A stretch of DNA of 64,000 bases from Pseudomonas coleopterorum (lineage in GTDB: Bacteria > Pseudomonadota > Gammaproteobacteria > Pseudomonadales > Pseudomonadaceae), in assembly GCF_900105555.1 (NCBI RefSeq), contig NZ_FNTZ01000001.1:1860001-1924000 (forward strand), given 5' to 3'. Shown piece by piece: positions 51,980 through 61,865 of this stretch. Under the pieces are notes generated by a model. It was not told the DNA's origin. It saw only the letters and a program-made list of their open reading frames with translations, and did no database searches. Numbering within the stretch: the stretch's first letter is position 1; each line of letters starts with the position of its first letter. Both the position numbers and the translations under genes were made by a program.

Positions 51980-52975
51980 ATGAAATACGTCAAGCTGGGC
52001 AACACCGGCCTGGATATCTCCCGCCTGTGCCTGGGCTGCATGACCTTCGGCGAACCCGATGCCGGTACCCACCCCTGGACCCTGGGCGAAGACGCCAGCC
52101 GCCCGATCATCAAGCATGCGGTGGAGCAGGGCATCAACTTCTTCGACACGGCCAACAGCTATTCGGCCGGCACGTCCGAAGTCATCGTCGGCAAGCTGCT
52201 CAAGGAATTCACCCGTCGCGAAGAAACCGTGATCGCCACCAAGGTGTTCTTCCCGGCCAACATGTGGGAGGGCTCGAACGAGCCCAACGAGCAGGGCCTG
52301 TCGCGCAAGGCGATCATGGCCAGCATCGATGCCAGCCTGCAGCGGCTGGGCACCGACTACGTCGACCTGTACCAGATCCACCGCTGGGACTACCACACGC
52401 CGATCGAAGAGACGATGGAAGCGCTGCATGACGTGGTCAAGGCCGGCAAGGCGCGCTACATAGGTGCTTCGTCGATGTACGCCTGGCAGTTCGGCAAGGC
52501 CCAGCAGGTCGCGGCCAGTCATGGCTGGAGCCGCTTCGTCTCGATGCAGAACTACCTCAACCTGATCTACCGCGAAGAAGAGCGCGAGATGATTCCGCTG
52601 TGCCTGGACCAGGGCGTAGGCCTCATGCCCTGGAGCCCGATGGCCCGTGGCAGGCTGACCCGCCCGCACGGCGTGCAGACCGAACGCACCCGTACCGATA
52701 TTTCCGGGCAGTCGTTCTATGCCGCCACCGAGGCCGAGGATGGCAGGGTCATCGATGTGGTCGAGCAGATCGCCCAGGAACGTGGCGTGCCCATGGCCCA
52801 GGTAGCACTGGCCTGGGTGTTGAACAAGCCCGGTGTGTCGGCGCCGATCGTCGGTGCCTCCAAGGCTGCGCAGTTGGACGATGCCCTGGCCGCACTGCAG
52901 CTGTCGTTGACCGAAGAAGAAACGGCGCGCCTGGAAAAGCCCTATGTACCGCACGCGGTGACCGGTTTTTCCTGA
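51980..52975 (+). CDS. Aldo/keto reductase
   Basis: A 331-residue NADPH-dependent reductase of the AKR superfamily. Catalytic Asp and Tyr in FDTANSYSAGTSE, Lys in VIATKVFF, and His in YQIHRWDYHTPIEETM. AKRs of this type (YajO/YhdN-like) reduce diverse aldehydes and ketones. ATG 51980 preceded by AGGAG. Confidence 0.93.
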   Translation: MKYVKLGNTGLDISRLCLGCMTFGEPDAGTHPWTLGEDASRPIIKHAVEQGINFFDTANSYSAGTSEVIVGKLLKEFTRREETVIATKVFFPANMWEGSNEPNEQGLSRKAIMASIDASLQRLGTDYVDLYQIHRWDYHTPIEETMEALHDVVKAGKARYIGASSMYAWQFGKAQQVAASHGWSRFVSMQNYLNLIYREEEREMIPLCLDQGVGLMPWSPMARGRLTRPHGVQTERTRTDISGQSFYAATEAEDGRVIDVVEQIAQERGVPMAQVALAWVLNKPGVSAPIVGASKAAQLDDALAALQLSLTEEETARLEKPYVPHAVTGFS

Positions 52976-53053
52976 GCCGCAGAGGCACAGGTGGGTCGCC
53001 GCAGACCCGTGCGGATGCTATGGTTGCTGCGCGATCCACTGCCTGAGTTGAAC

Positions 53054-55093
53054 ATGACCGAGCCATTTCCCTTTTCCCGAGAGGGCATGAGCGAGCAAGT
53101 ACGCTGCCACGACTGGGCAGCGACCTCACTGGGACCGATCCACAGTTGGCCTGCAGCCCTGCGCATCGCCGTCGACATGTTGCTGGCGTCGCGCTTTCCC
53201 GGCTGTCTGGCCTGGGGTCCCGAACGCATCATGCTGTACAACGATGCGTTCGCGCCCTTGCTGACGGGCAAGCCGCCAGCGCTCGGGGTACCGATACATA
53301 TCGTCTGGAGCGAGGTGTGGGACGAGATCAAGCCGATCATGGACCGCGCCTTTGAAGGCGAAGCGACCTTCATCGAAAACTTTCCCCTGGTCATCCATCG
53401 CAACGGTCGGGCCGAGCAGGCGTACTTCACGTTCTGCTACAGCCCGGTGCGCGACGAGCACGGCACCATCGTCGGCATGCTCGATACGGTCATCGAAACC
53501 ACGGCGACCCTGCAGGCCAGGGAAAAGGCCGAGCAGGCCGCCGAGGATTTCGAACGCGAAGCCATGGCGCGCACGGCCGAGCGCAACCGATTCTGGGACC
53601 TGTCTTCCGACATCATGCTGGTGACCAGCCGCAAGCTGGAGGTCAGGGCCATCAACCCTGCCTGGTCGCGGGTACTGGGCTGGAAGGCTGAAGAGCTGCT
53701 GGGCCGGCATGCGGTCGACCTGATCCACCCCGACGATCACGATGCCGTGGCCGTTGCGATGGTGCCGCTGTACCGCGGCGAACGCCTGCATGACATGACC
53801 TGCCGAGTGCGGCACCGCGATGGCAGCTATCGCTGGATCGCCTGGGCCGCCGTGCCCACGGACAACGCGTTCCACTCCGTGGGCCGCGATGTGACCGAGG
53901 AGCGCGAGCGCGCCGTGATGCTGCAGCAGGTCGAAGAGCAACTGCGCCACAGCCTCAAGATGGAAGCGGTCGGCCAGTTGACCGGCGGCCTGGCCCACGA
54001 TTTCAACAACCTGCTGACCGGCATCAGTGCCAGCCTGGAGCTGCTTCGCCAGCGTGTCGAACAAGGCCGCACCACCGAGCTCAAGCGGTACATCGACGCC
54101 GCGCTGGGTGCATCGGCTCGGGCCGCGACGTTGACCCACCGACTGCTGGCCTTCTCCCGGCGTCAGACCCTGGCACCGCGTGCGGTCGAGCCGCCGGTGC
54201 TGATCGCCGACCTCGAAGACCTGATCCGCCAGACCCTAGGCCCGAGCATCGAATTCAGCGCCCAGAGCGATGACGACGTGTGGTGGGTGCGCGTGGACGC
54301 CAACCAGTTGGAAAGCGCACTGCTCAACCTGTGCATCAACGCGCGCGATGCGATGCCCGAAGGCGGCAGTCTGTGGCTGCGCGCTCGCAATCACCATCAG
54401 TTCGCTCGGGCGCGCACCGAGAACGACCTGCAACCCGGGCAGTACGTGTGCCTGAGCGTGACCGACAGCGGCACTGGCATGGACCCGCAGACGGTTACGC
54501 GAGTGTTCGATCCGTTCTTCACCACCAAGCCGCTGGGGCAAGGCACGGGGCTGGGCCTGTCGATGGTCTACGGCTTCGTGCGCCAGTCCGGCGGGCAGAT
54601 CCGCATCGATTCCACGCCCGGACAGGGCACGGCCATGCACCTGTTCCTGCCGCGGCATGAGGGCGAAGTGGTCGCGCCATTGCCGCTGCCCAGCGGCTCG
54701 CCGATGGACACCGATGCCACCGGTGAAACCATTGTGCTGATCGACGACGAGGGCACATTGCGGCAGATGGTTGGCGAAGCGTTGCGGGAAAAAGGTTATC
54801 GCGTACTGGAAGCGGCGAATGGCGTGGAAGGTTTGTCGCTGGTGCAGGGCGGGGTCAAGGCGGACCTGCTGATCACCGACATCGGCCTGCCCGGTGGGCT
54901 CGACGGCCGCCAGGTGGCGGACGCCGCCTGGTCGCTCGAACCCTATCTGAAAGTGCTGTTCATCACCGGTTACGCGGATCAGAAGGTGGATGCCGAAAGC
55001 TTGTCCACCGCCGCTTCCCAGGTGCTGACCAAGCCCTTCACCCTGGATCACCTGACCTCCACCGTGCGCTCGATGTTGGCCAGGCGCATCTAG
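53054..55093 (+). CDS. Hybrid sensor histidine kinase/response regulator with PAS domains
   Basis: A 679-residue soluble-looking kinase. Two PAS-type regions come first (about 30-160 and 190-290; RSxxW-like FRxxDG replaced by HRDGSYRWIAW). The H-box is GQLTGGLAHDFNNLLTGIS, N-box NLCINARDAMPEGG, and G-boxes DSGTGMD and GQGTGLGLSMVYGF. A C-terminal receiver follows with the acidic pair IDDE and phospho-acceptor Asp in LITDIGLPGGLDG. No membrane helix is seen, so a cytoplasmic signal is likely. ATG 53054 is assumed; upstream in-frame starts are weak. Confidence 0.88.
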   Translation: MTEPFPFSREGMSEQVRCHDWAATSLGPIHSWPAALRIAVDMLLASRFPGCLAWGPERIMLYNDAFAPLLTGKPPALGVPIHIVWSEVWDEIKPIMDRAFEGEATFIENFPLVIHRNGRAEQAYFTFCYSPVRDEHGTIVGMLDTVIETTATLQAREKAEQAAEDFEREAMARTAERNRFWDLSSDIMLVTSRKLEVRAINPAWSRVLGWKAEELLGRHAVDLIHPDDHDAVAVAMVPLYRGERLHDMTCRVRHRDGSYRWIAWAAVPTDNAFHSVGRDVTEERERAVMLQQVEEQLRHSLKMEAVGQLTGGLAHDFNNLLTGISASLELLRQRVEQGRTTELKRYIDAALGASARAATLTHRLLAFSRRQTLAPRAVEPPVLIADLEDLIRQTLGPSIEFSAQSDDDVWWVRVDANQLESALLNLCINARDAMPEGGSLWLRARNHHQFARARTENDLQPGQYVCLSVTDSGTGMDPQTVTRVFDPFFTTKPLGQGTGLGLSMVYGFVRQSGGQIRIDSTPGQGTAMHLFLPRHEGEVVAPLPLPSGSPMDTDATGETIVLIDDEGTLRQMVGEALREKGYRVLEAANGVEGLSLVQGGVKADLLITDIGLPGGLDGRQVADAAWSLEPYLKVLFITGYADQKVDAESLSTAASQVLTKPFTLDHLTSTVRSMLARRI

Positions 55094-55099
55094 ACAGGA

Positions 55100-56098
55100 C
55101 TAGCTGGCGCCGGTGCCTGCATCCGCTTCACGGTGCTTTTCGATGGTCCGCGTGCGCTTTTCCAGCACCAGGTACACCACGCAGGCAATCGCCAGGGGCA
55201 ATAGGAAATACAGCGCGCGGTAGGCGATCAACGCCGCCAGCAGCGCACCCTTGGAGTACTGACCCTGCAACAAGGTGATGAAGATGGTTTCCAGCACACC
55301 CAAGCCCGCTGGAATGTGCGTGATGACCCCGGCGATGCTGCTGATCAGCAGGATCGCCAGAATGGTCGGGTAGCCCACTTTATCCGGCAGCAACGACCAC
55401 ACCAGCAGACCCATCAAGCTCCAGTTCAACGCACCCAGGCAGGCCTGGGTCAGCGCCATTTTGAACGAGGGCAGGAGGATCTCCTGCTTGCGAATGGTCC
55501 AGGTGCGCTTTTTCGAGAAGCGGCAGGCCGCCAGGTACGCGAGCCCCAGCAGGATGATCACCACACCAATGATCTGCAGCCCGGTGCTGCCGATCTTGAA
55601 GCCCTCGGGGAGTGCCGGCAGGCCCATGGCGAACAGCGTACCGGCGACGAACAGGTAGCCCAGCCAGTTGGTGATCAGGCACAGGCTCACGATCTTGGTA
55701 ATGGCCGTGGCGTCCAGGCCCAGCTTGGAGTACAGCCGGTAACGCAAGGCGATCCCACCCACCCATGAGCCCAGGTTGAGGTTGAACGCGTAGCAGACGA
55801 ATGCCAGTGGCAGTACCTGCCGATTGGGCACGTCGTGGCCGATGTATCGCTTGGCCAGCACGTCGTAGCTGGCAAACGTCAGGTAGCTTGCCGCGACGAT
55901 ACCGGCGCCGATCAGCAAGGTGCTCAACTTGTAGGAGCTCAGCGCATGCTTGACCTCCTGCCAGTCGAGGTTCTTGACCAGCATGAACACCAGTACCGGG
56001 ACCAGGATGAAGCACAACACGGTCATGCCGCGCTTGGCCCACACCCACTTGCTGGATTTCGGCGAAGCCTTCGGCGCGCTCGGCGATGAGGTCGTCAT
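55100..56098 (-). CDS. YbhN/UPF0104-type membrane protein (LPG synthase-like TM domain)
   Basis: A 332-residue protein with about eight helices of the lysylphosphatidylglycerol synthase-TM (UPF0104) family. FNLNLGSWVGGIALRYRLYSKLGL and the ITHIPAGLGVLETIFI signature are present. E. coli YbhN of the same family is linked with lipid homeostasis. ATGA overlap with the cardiolipin synthase gene. Confidence 0.87.
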   Translation of the reverse strand: MTTSSPSAPKASPKSSKWVWAKRGMTVLCFILVPVLVFMLVKNLDWQEVKHALSSYKLSTLLIGAGIVAASYLTFASYDVLAKRYIGHDVPNRQVLPLAFVCYAFNLNLGSWVGGIALRYRLYSKLGLDATAITKIVSLCLITNWLGYLFVAGTLFAMGLPALPEGFKIGSTGLQIIGVVIILLGLAYLAACRFSKKRTWTIRKQEILLPSFKMALTQACLGALNWSLMGLLVWSLLPDKVGYPTILAILLISSIAGVITHIPAGLGVLETIFITLLQGQYSKGALLAALIAYRALYFLLPLAIACVVYLVLEKRTRTIEKHREADAGTGAS

Positions 56099-57333
56099 AC
56101 CGTCTCCTTGCGATCCAGCGCCGGGGCCTGGCAATGCTGCGGTTCGACATCGATCAGCGGCACCAGCTTGGGCGAGTGCGCCGGGATGAACCCGACCATC
56201 GCCGGGAAATGACGCAGGAAGTGGAAGGTGAGGAAGATGATCGGCGCCCGCCACCAGTAGCCGCGCAGTACGCGTTGCAGGCTGATCGACTTGCAGGTGC
56301 TGCGCGCCAGCTCCTCCAGGTGATCGTGCAAGCGCTCGTTGAAGCGGCGGTCCTTGATGATCAGGTTACCCTCAAGGTTCAGCGACAGGCTCAGCGGATC
56401 GAGGTTGCTGGAGCCCACGGTCGACCATTCACGGTCGATCACAGCGACCTTGCCATGCAATGGCCGCTGGCAGTATTCACGGATGACCACGCCATCACGC
56501 AGCAGGTAGTTGTAGAGCAGCCGCGAGCACAGGCGCACCAGCGGCATGTCCGGCATGCCCTGCAGAATCAGCGTCACGTCCACGCCGCGGCGGGCCGCGT
56601 TGCGCAGTTCGCGCAGGAAGCGGTAGCCGGGGAAGAAATAGGCGTTGGCGATGATGATCCGTTCGCGTGCGCCCCGAATGGCCTTGAGGTACTGCTCTTC
56701 GATATCGGTGGTGTGCTGGTCGTTGTCGCGGATACTCAGCATCAGCCGCGCACTGGCGCTGTCGGCGTCCGGCGAAGGGCTGCGCGAGCGCCACGGCGCG
56801 CGGCTGCGCACGACCTTGCTGGTTCGATCGAGCAGGGCGAGCGTGGCACGGTGCAGATCCGCCACGATGGGGCCACGCACGCGCACCGCGTAATCCTGCT
56901 TGGCCATCGGCTCGCCGGAGTCGGCCAGGTGGTCGGAGCTGTAGTTGATGCCGCCGACGAAGCCGATTTCGCCGTCGATCACGGCGATCTTGCGGTGCAG
57001 GCGACGGAACAGATTGGTCCGCACGCCCATCACCCGCGGCTGCGGATCGAAGGCCAGCAGCTGCACACCGGCGTCGGCCAGTTCGCGTAGGAACTGGGTG
57101 CTCAGCTCGGCCGTGCCATAGCCGTCCACCAGCACTTCCACGCGCACGCCGCGTTGCGCCGCTTCGATCAGCACCCGTTGCAGATTCTTGCCCACTTCGT
57201 CCTCGTAGAGAATGAAGGTTTCGATCAACACTTCTTCACGGGCCTGGCCAATCGCCTCGAAGACCGCCGGAAAGAACTCCTCGCCATTGATCAGCAGCTG
57301 GATTTCGTTGTTGTCACGCCATTGCTCGCTCAT
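56095..57333 (-). CDS. clsB: Cardiolipin synthase B (phospholipase D family)
   Basis: A 412-residue enzyme with two HKD motifs: HRKIAVIDGEIGFVGGIN and HGKVAVIDREWSTVGSSN. It makes cardiolipin from phosphatidylglycerol and another phospholipid. ATG 57333 with GGAGG. It is the middle gene of a three-gene operon with ATGA overlaps on both sides, the same set as E. coli ybhP-clsB-ybhN. Confidence 0.93.
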   Translation of the reverse strand: MSEQWRDNNEIQLLINGEEFFPAVFEAIGQAREEVLIETFILYEDEVGKNLQRVLIEAAQRGVRVEVLVDGYGTAELSTQFLRELADAGVQLLAFDPQPRVMGVRTNLFRRLHRKIAVIDGEIGFVGGINYSSDHLADSGEPMAKQDYAVRVRGPIVADLHRATLALLDRTSKVVRSRAPWRSRSPSPDADSASARLMLSIRDNDQHTTDIEEQYLKAIRGARERIIIANAYFFPGYRFLRELRNAARRGVDVTLILQGMPDMPLVRLCSRLLYNYLLRDGVVIREYCQRPLHGKVAVIDREWSTVGSSNLDPLSLSLNLEGNLIIKDRRFNERLHDHLEELARSTCKSISLQRVLRGYWWRAPIIFLTFHFLRHFPAMVGFIPAHSPKLVPLIDVEPQHCQAPALDRKETV

Positions 57334-58112
57334 AGGCGAACCTCCACTGCGAGGGGCACATGATCGGAAAGATGGGACCAGGGTTTGCGCGACAGGACCT
57401 TGGGCATGTGGGCCGTCGCATTGCGAATGTAGATACGGTCGAGCCTGAGCAGCGGCAGCCGCGCCGGGAACGTCTTGGCCGCGCTGCCGAAGGCTTCGAC
57501 GAACACTTCGGTCATGTGGCAGCCGGCCAGGGCTTCGTCGGCGCGCACGCGCCAGTCGTTGAAATCGCCGGCAACGATGACGGCCGCAGCGGGGTCGAGG
57601 CTGTCGAGCAACCGGCACAACAATGTCAGCTGCTGCTGGCGCTGGCTCTCACGCAGCCCCAGGTGCACGCAGATGGTGTGCACTTCGCCGTGCCCGGGCA
57701 CGTCGAGCACCGAATGCAGCAGACCACGTTCCTCGGTTCCGGTGACGCTGACGTCGAGGTTCTCGTGGCGCACGATGGGGAATTTCGACAGCAGCGCATT
57801 GCCGTGGTCACCATCGGGGTACACCGCATTGCGGCCGTAGGCGTACACCGGCCACATGCTGTCGGCGAGGAACTCGTATTGGGGAACGTCCGACCAGTTG
57901 TCGTAGCGCTGGCCATGGGAGCGATGCATCCCGAGCACTTCCTGCAAGAACACGACATCGGCGCCCAGCGTCCGCACGGCCTCGCGCAACTCGGGCAGCA
58001 CGAAGCGCCGGTTCAGCGGGCTGAAGCCCTTGTGGGTATTCACCGTCAGAATATGCAGGGAGGTTACCGCCACAGCGTCCTGGGGTAACGGCTGAGGATT
58101 GGGGGTGGTCAT
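57330..58112 (-). CDS. Endonuclease/exonuclease/phosphatase family protein (YbhP-like)
   Basis: A 260-residue EEP-fold enzyme. LTVNTHKGFSP, VFLQEV (metal-binding Glu), GNALLSKFPI, VHLGLRE, VAGDFNDW (Asp/Asn) and LSDHVPLAV (Asp-His) are the ordered catalytic motifs. Family members cut phosphodiester bonds of nucleic acids or lipids; linkage to clsB suggests a lipid role. Start at 58112 behind AGGAG. Confidence 0.9.
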   Translation of the reverse strand: MTTPNPQPLPQDAVAVTSLHILTVNTHKGFSPLNRRFVLPELREAVRTLGADVVFLQEVLGMHRSHGQRYDNWSDVPQYEFLADSMWPVYAYGRNAVYPDGDHGNALLSKFPIVRHENLDVSVTGTEERGLLHSVLDVPGHGEVHTICVHLGLRESQRQQQLTLLCRLLDSLDPAAAVIVAGDFNDWRVRADEALAGCHMTEVFVEAFGSAAKTFPARLPLLRLDRIYIRNATAHMPKVLSRKPWSHLSDHVPLAVEVRL

Positions 58113-58244
58113 TCTGAAGCTCCTGAGGGGACGACAGGGGCACTTTGGCCCATATGGTCCGACTCGGAAGCGATTGTGAAGGTTCAACGGTGCCCTTATC
58201 GTCGCTGGCGATAAAGGCACACGAGATGTTTCCCGATAAATCGG

Positions 58245-59591
58245 TTATCTAAGAAGGTTACCCTTGGACGTTTCCCGCAAGGTCAGGATGGCCAGCAGCG
58301 CACACACCGCCGCGCCCGCCATGAAGTACCCCGGTACCAGCAGATTGCCGGTCCGGGTGATGATCGAGGTGACCACATAGGGTGTGATCCCGCCTCCCAG
58401 GATCGCACCCAGGTTGATGCTGATCGCCATCGCTGTGTAGCGCACGCGAGTTGGAAATTGCTCGGCGTAGGTCGGGTAGCCTACCGATTGCACGATCGGC
58501 ATGGGCAGGGTGGCGACAAACATCGCCAGCGCCGCGATCCACAGGCTGCCACTGTCCATCAGCATCATCATCGGCACCACCAGCACGGCATAGCCGACGA
58601 AGCCGATGGCCAAGGCTTTGCGCCGACCGATACGGTCCGACAGTCCGCCCCAGAACGGCATCATCGCCGCCATGCACAGGCTGATCACCGCAATCACCCA
58701 GTAGACCTTGGACTTGTCGAAATGCAGGTAGGTGGTCAGGTAGATGTTCATGAACACCATGCCGATGAAATAGCCGGCATTCTGTGCAGAGGCGAACACG
58801 ATGACCCGCAACAGCGCCGGCAAATTCTTGCCGAACACTTCCTTGACCGGCGCAACCGGTGGCTTGTCCTTGGCCAGGAACGCCTTGAACTCCGGGGTCT
58901 CCTCGACGTTGTGGCGCATGTGGAACGAAAAGATCACCAGCGGGATGGACAGAAAGAACGGAATCCGCCAGCCCCAGGCTTGCAACTGCTCGGCGCTGAG
59001 CAGCCCGGTGGTGATACCGCAGACGATCGCCCCCAACGCCCCACCGACGGCCACCCCCAGCGGGGTGAACGCGCCGAAGAAACCACGCCGGCCATTGGGC
59101 GAAGACTCCGCCACGAACGCCGCAGCGCCCACCACTTCGCCGCCAGCGAAGAAACCTTGGGACAAGCGCAACAGCACCAGCAACACAGGGGCGGCGAGGC
59201 CGATCTGCGCGGTGGTGGGCAGCACGCCAATCAGCGCCGTAGCGGTGCCCATGCCGATCACGGTACTGAGCAGCACCCGACGTCGTCCGATACGGTCGGC
59301 CAGACGGCCCAGCAGGACGCCACCGATCGGGCGTATGACGAAAGCGATGCCGAACACCGCCAGGGTGGCGAGCAGGGCCGCCGCCGGATTGTCACCAGGA
59401 AAGAACAAGGGCGCGATGATGGTCGCCATGTAGCCGTAGATGCTGAACTCGTAATATTCCACCGCAGTGCCAGTCGCCGAAGCCATGGCTGCACGCCTGG
59501 CAACCAGGGCTGAGTGCCCTGAGCCCTGGGTGACGCTTGCGTCGACGTCAGTGCGCTGCATTGGGGTACTTTCAGAAAGAACACCGGACAT
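58245..59591 (-). CDS. MFS metabolite:H+ symporter (MHS family)
   Basis: A 448-residue transporter with twelve helices. ATGTAVEYYEFSIYGYMA at the start, GRLADRIGRRRVL in loop 2-3 and GGEVVGAAAFVAESSP in helix 4-5 mark the MHS (ShiA/ProP) group, which imports shikimate, dicarboxylates, betaine or aromatic acids. ATG 59591 follows GGGAGG. Nearby VOC and LysR genes could be part of the same use pathway, but no direct evidence exists. Confidence 0.9.
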   Translation of the reverse strand: MSGVLSESTPMQRTDVDASVTQGSGHSALVARRAAMASATGTAVEYYEFSIYGYMATIIAPLFFPGDNPAAALLATLAVFGIAFVIRPIGGVLLGRLADRIGRRRVLLSTVIGMGTATALIGVLPTTAQIGLAAPVLLVLLRLSQGFFAGGEVVGAAAFVAESSPNGRRGFFGAFTPLGVAVGGALGAIVCGITTGLLSAEQLQAWGWRIPFFLSIPLVIFSFHMRHNVEETPEFKAFLAKDKPPVAPVKEVFGKNLPALLRVIVFASAQNAGYFIGMVFMNIYLTTYLHFDKSKVYWVIAVISLCMAAMMPFWGGLSDRIGRRKALAIGFVGYAVLVVPMMMLMDSGSLWIAALAMFVATLPMPIVQSVGYPTYAEQFPTRVRYTAMAISINLGAILGGGITPYVVTSIITRTGNLLVPGYFMAGAAVCALLAILTLRETSKGNLLR

Positions 59592-59847
59592 GAATACCTC
59601 CCGCTTTGGCTCGAGGCCAGGAAATTGGATGGCAGAAAGTGCTGCCTGAAAAGGCGTAACAAAAATCGGCAGTGCACCGTCCATCCGCGCACTGCATGCG
59701 GATGCCCTGATGCCTTTGTTCGAAGCGCAACGTCCGTACTGCGAAGCCACTGCGGCGGCTGCAAGGGGAGGTTGGCAATTGAATCGGGGAAGAGGAGGAG
59801 GCCTGAGTGCGCCGTCGCTCTGCTGGCGACGGTCGCTGCGTAACGGA
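59592..59847. other. Intergenic region, MHS transporter to VOC protein
   Basis: 256 bases with no coding frame or repeat that I can support. It must hold the promoter of the MHS gene; no operator is evident. Confidence 0.4.
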
Positions 59848-60273
59848 TTACTTGGCGAACAGCTGACTCATGTCCTTGAACGCCTTGAACTCCAGTGCGT
59901 TGCCGCACGGGTCGAAGAGGAACATGGTGGCCTGTTCACCCACCTGGCCCTGGAAACGAATATAGGGTTCGATGACGAACTGGGTACCGCGCGCCTTCAG
60001 CCGTTCGGCCAATGCCTCCCACTGCGCCCACTCCAGAATGATGCCGAAGTGCGGGACCGGTACATCGTGACCGTCCACGGGGTTGCTGTGCACGCTTTCC
60101 TGGGAAGCCGTCTTGGGGTGCTCGTGAATAACCAGTTGATGGCCGTAGAAATCGAAGTCGACCCACTGCGCACTCGAGCGGCCTTCGGAGAGCCCGAACA
60201 CTTCACCGTAGAAATGACGTGTGGCCGCCAGGTCGTAGACAGGTATTGCGAGATGAAAAGGAGAAAGGCTCAC
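59848..60273 (-). CDS. VOC-family protein (glyoxalase/dioxygenase fold)
   Basis: A 141-residue vicinal-oxygen-chelate protein. Metal ligands are likely His8 (FHLAIPV), a His in HDVPVPHFG and Glu in [27 protein letters not shown] is the classic first module. Starts at GTG 60273 behind AGGAAAT. Substrate unknown. Separated from the convergent-side LysR gene by 187 bases. Confidence 0.86.
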   Translation of the reverse strand: MSLSPFHLAIPVYDLAATRHFYGEVFGLSEGRSSAQWVDFDFYGHQLVIHEHPKTASQESVHSNPVDGHDVPVPHFGIILEWAQWEALAERLKARGTQFVIEPYIRFQGQVGEQATMFLFDPCGNALEFKAFKDMSQLFAK

Positions 60274-60460
60274 GGTAATTTCCTATGGCTTTGTTTTGAT
60301 CTGAAGCCATTCTTGTCCGCGAATGCGTGAGATAAAAGCGTAAATCCTGTGTTCTGAGCACGAAATATTTTGATTGATTCTGCATTCGGTCAGGGATTTG
60401 CACCTTGATTGTTCATGCTGCCCCACAACGGTTCAATTCTCGGCTGGAAACCCTGCATCG

Positions 60461-61333
60461 TCACCCCACATCGCCGGCCTCCAGAACGCAGCTTCTGAAG
60501 ATGTTGAAAAGTGCCGAGTGCTTTTGCCGGTATTTCGACACCAATACGATCTCCCGGAAAAACGTCAGCTCGTGCAGCTCCAGCACCCTCACGTCCGCCG
60601 AATGCTCCAGCCATAGACCCGCCCTGGGAACCAACGCGACGCCAAGGCCACTGCCGACCATTTTGACAATGGCGTCCAGCTCGTCCAGCTCCAGTGCCTG
60701 CCGTACATGGAGCTTCTGCTCCTTGAGAAACTGGGTGACCAGGCGCCCCCCGAACGAGCCGCGGTCATACCGCACAAAAGGCTGTTGCGCCAGGATCGCC
60801 AGGGGGTCGTCGCCTGAGACGTTCTTCGCGGCGATCAGTACGAAGGCCTCGCGCGCGATGACTTCGGCATGCAGGTCCTTGGGCAGCGCAAACGGCGGCT
60901 TGATCATGATGGCCAGGTCCAACTCGCCCGCGTCCACCTGGCTGAGCAGGTTCAACGACACACCCGGCACCAGGTGGGTCTCGATGAAAGGCGCCTGCTT
61001 TCTCAACGCCACCAACGCCTGCGGCAGGATCCCGGTCTGCACCGTGCCGATGGCGCCAATGCGCAGCGAGCCGTGGAAATCATTGCCACTGTCCGCCGCG
61101 CCCATACGCTCGAAAAGCCGCAGAATTTCTTCAGCCAGCGGAATGGCCCGCTGCCCGGCAGCATTGATGGTCGCCGCGCGCCCGGTCCGATCGAACAGCC
61201 TGACACCCAGGGTCTGCTCAAGACTCTTGATCTGCGCGCTGACCGCCGACTGCGTCAGCCCCACCTGCTGTCCGGCGGCCGCGAAGGTGCCCCGTTGCGC
61301 AACGCAGATGAATGTCTTGAGTTCTCGGATCAT
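60461..61333 (-). CDS. LysR family transcriptional regulator
   Basis: A 290-residue regulator. DNA-binding N-terminus (FICVAQRGTFAAAGQQVGLTQSAVSAQIKSLEQTLGVRLFDR) and a LysR substrate domain with SGLGVALVPRAGLWLE. It is transcribed in the same direction as the VOC and MHS genes further on, which are possible targets. Confidence 0.92.
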   Translation of the reverse strand: MIRELKTFICVAQRGTFAAAGQQVGLTQSAVSAQIKSLEQTLGVRLFDRTGRAATINAAGQRAIPLAEEILRLFERMGAADSGNDFHGSLRIGAIGTVQTGILPQALVALRKQAPFIETHLVPGVSLNLLSQVDAGELDLAIMIKPPFALPKDLHAEVIAREAFVLIAAKNVSGDDPLAILAQQPFVRYDRGSFGGRLVTQFLKEQKLHVRQALELDELDAIVKMVGSGLGVALVPRAGLWLEHSADVRVLELHELTFFREIVLVSKYRQKHSALFNIFRSCVLEAGDVG

Positions 61334-61547
61334 GGGATGCCTTGGAGAGTTGTGGGTAGTGCAAAGCTTCTGTCACAGACTGAACAACCGAAGCATCATT
61401 CTCAAAACTCAAGCCTCATTAAATCTGTTATGTTGTGTCTAAAAGGTCAATATAGAAAATAAGCCACAAAATATTGGATTTAGCACTGGCTAGTCCTGAT
61501 TGTTAACGTGGCGATTGCGTCTGTACAGCACAGGCTAGGTACAAACG

Positions 61548-61865
61548 ATGTTGGAATTGAGCTTCAGCAAACCCGATGAGATCGTCAAGCGTCTCTGCGA
61601 TCGATTGCGCACTGAGCGCTTGGCGTTGAACATGACCCAAGCCGAGTTGGCGGGGCGTGCCGGTATCGGCGCCAATACCGTGTCCAACCTTGAAGCAGGG
61701 CGCAATGTCGGCTTCGAGAACGTGGTAAGGGTAGCGATGGCCCTTGGCAGAACCCGAGAGCTCGAGGGCCTATTCCTTCCCAAACTGGACAGTATCGAAG
61801 ACATTCGCCGCTATGAAAACAGCGCCAAACGTATTCGTTCAACGAGGAAGGCCGGCAATGCCTGA
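61548..61865 (+). CDS. hipB: HipB-like antitoxin (XRE family)
   Basis: A 105-residue DNA-binding protein. Helix-turn-helix at about 30-60 (NMTQAELAGRAGIGANTVSNLEAGRNVGFENV). It overlaps the hipA-like gene by 8 bases, the standard antitoxin-first layout. It would neutralise the kinase and repress the operon. The region ahead (61334-61547) is AT-rich and holds the promoter; no TATCC-type HipB operator was found. Confidence 0.9.
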   Translation: MLELSFSKPDEIVKRLCDRLRTERLALNMTQAELAGRAGIGANTVSNLEAGRNVGFENVVRVAMALGRTRELEGLFLPKLDSIEDIRRYENSAKRIRSTRKAGNA

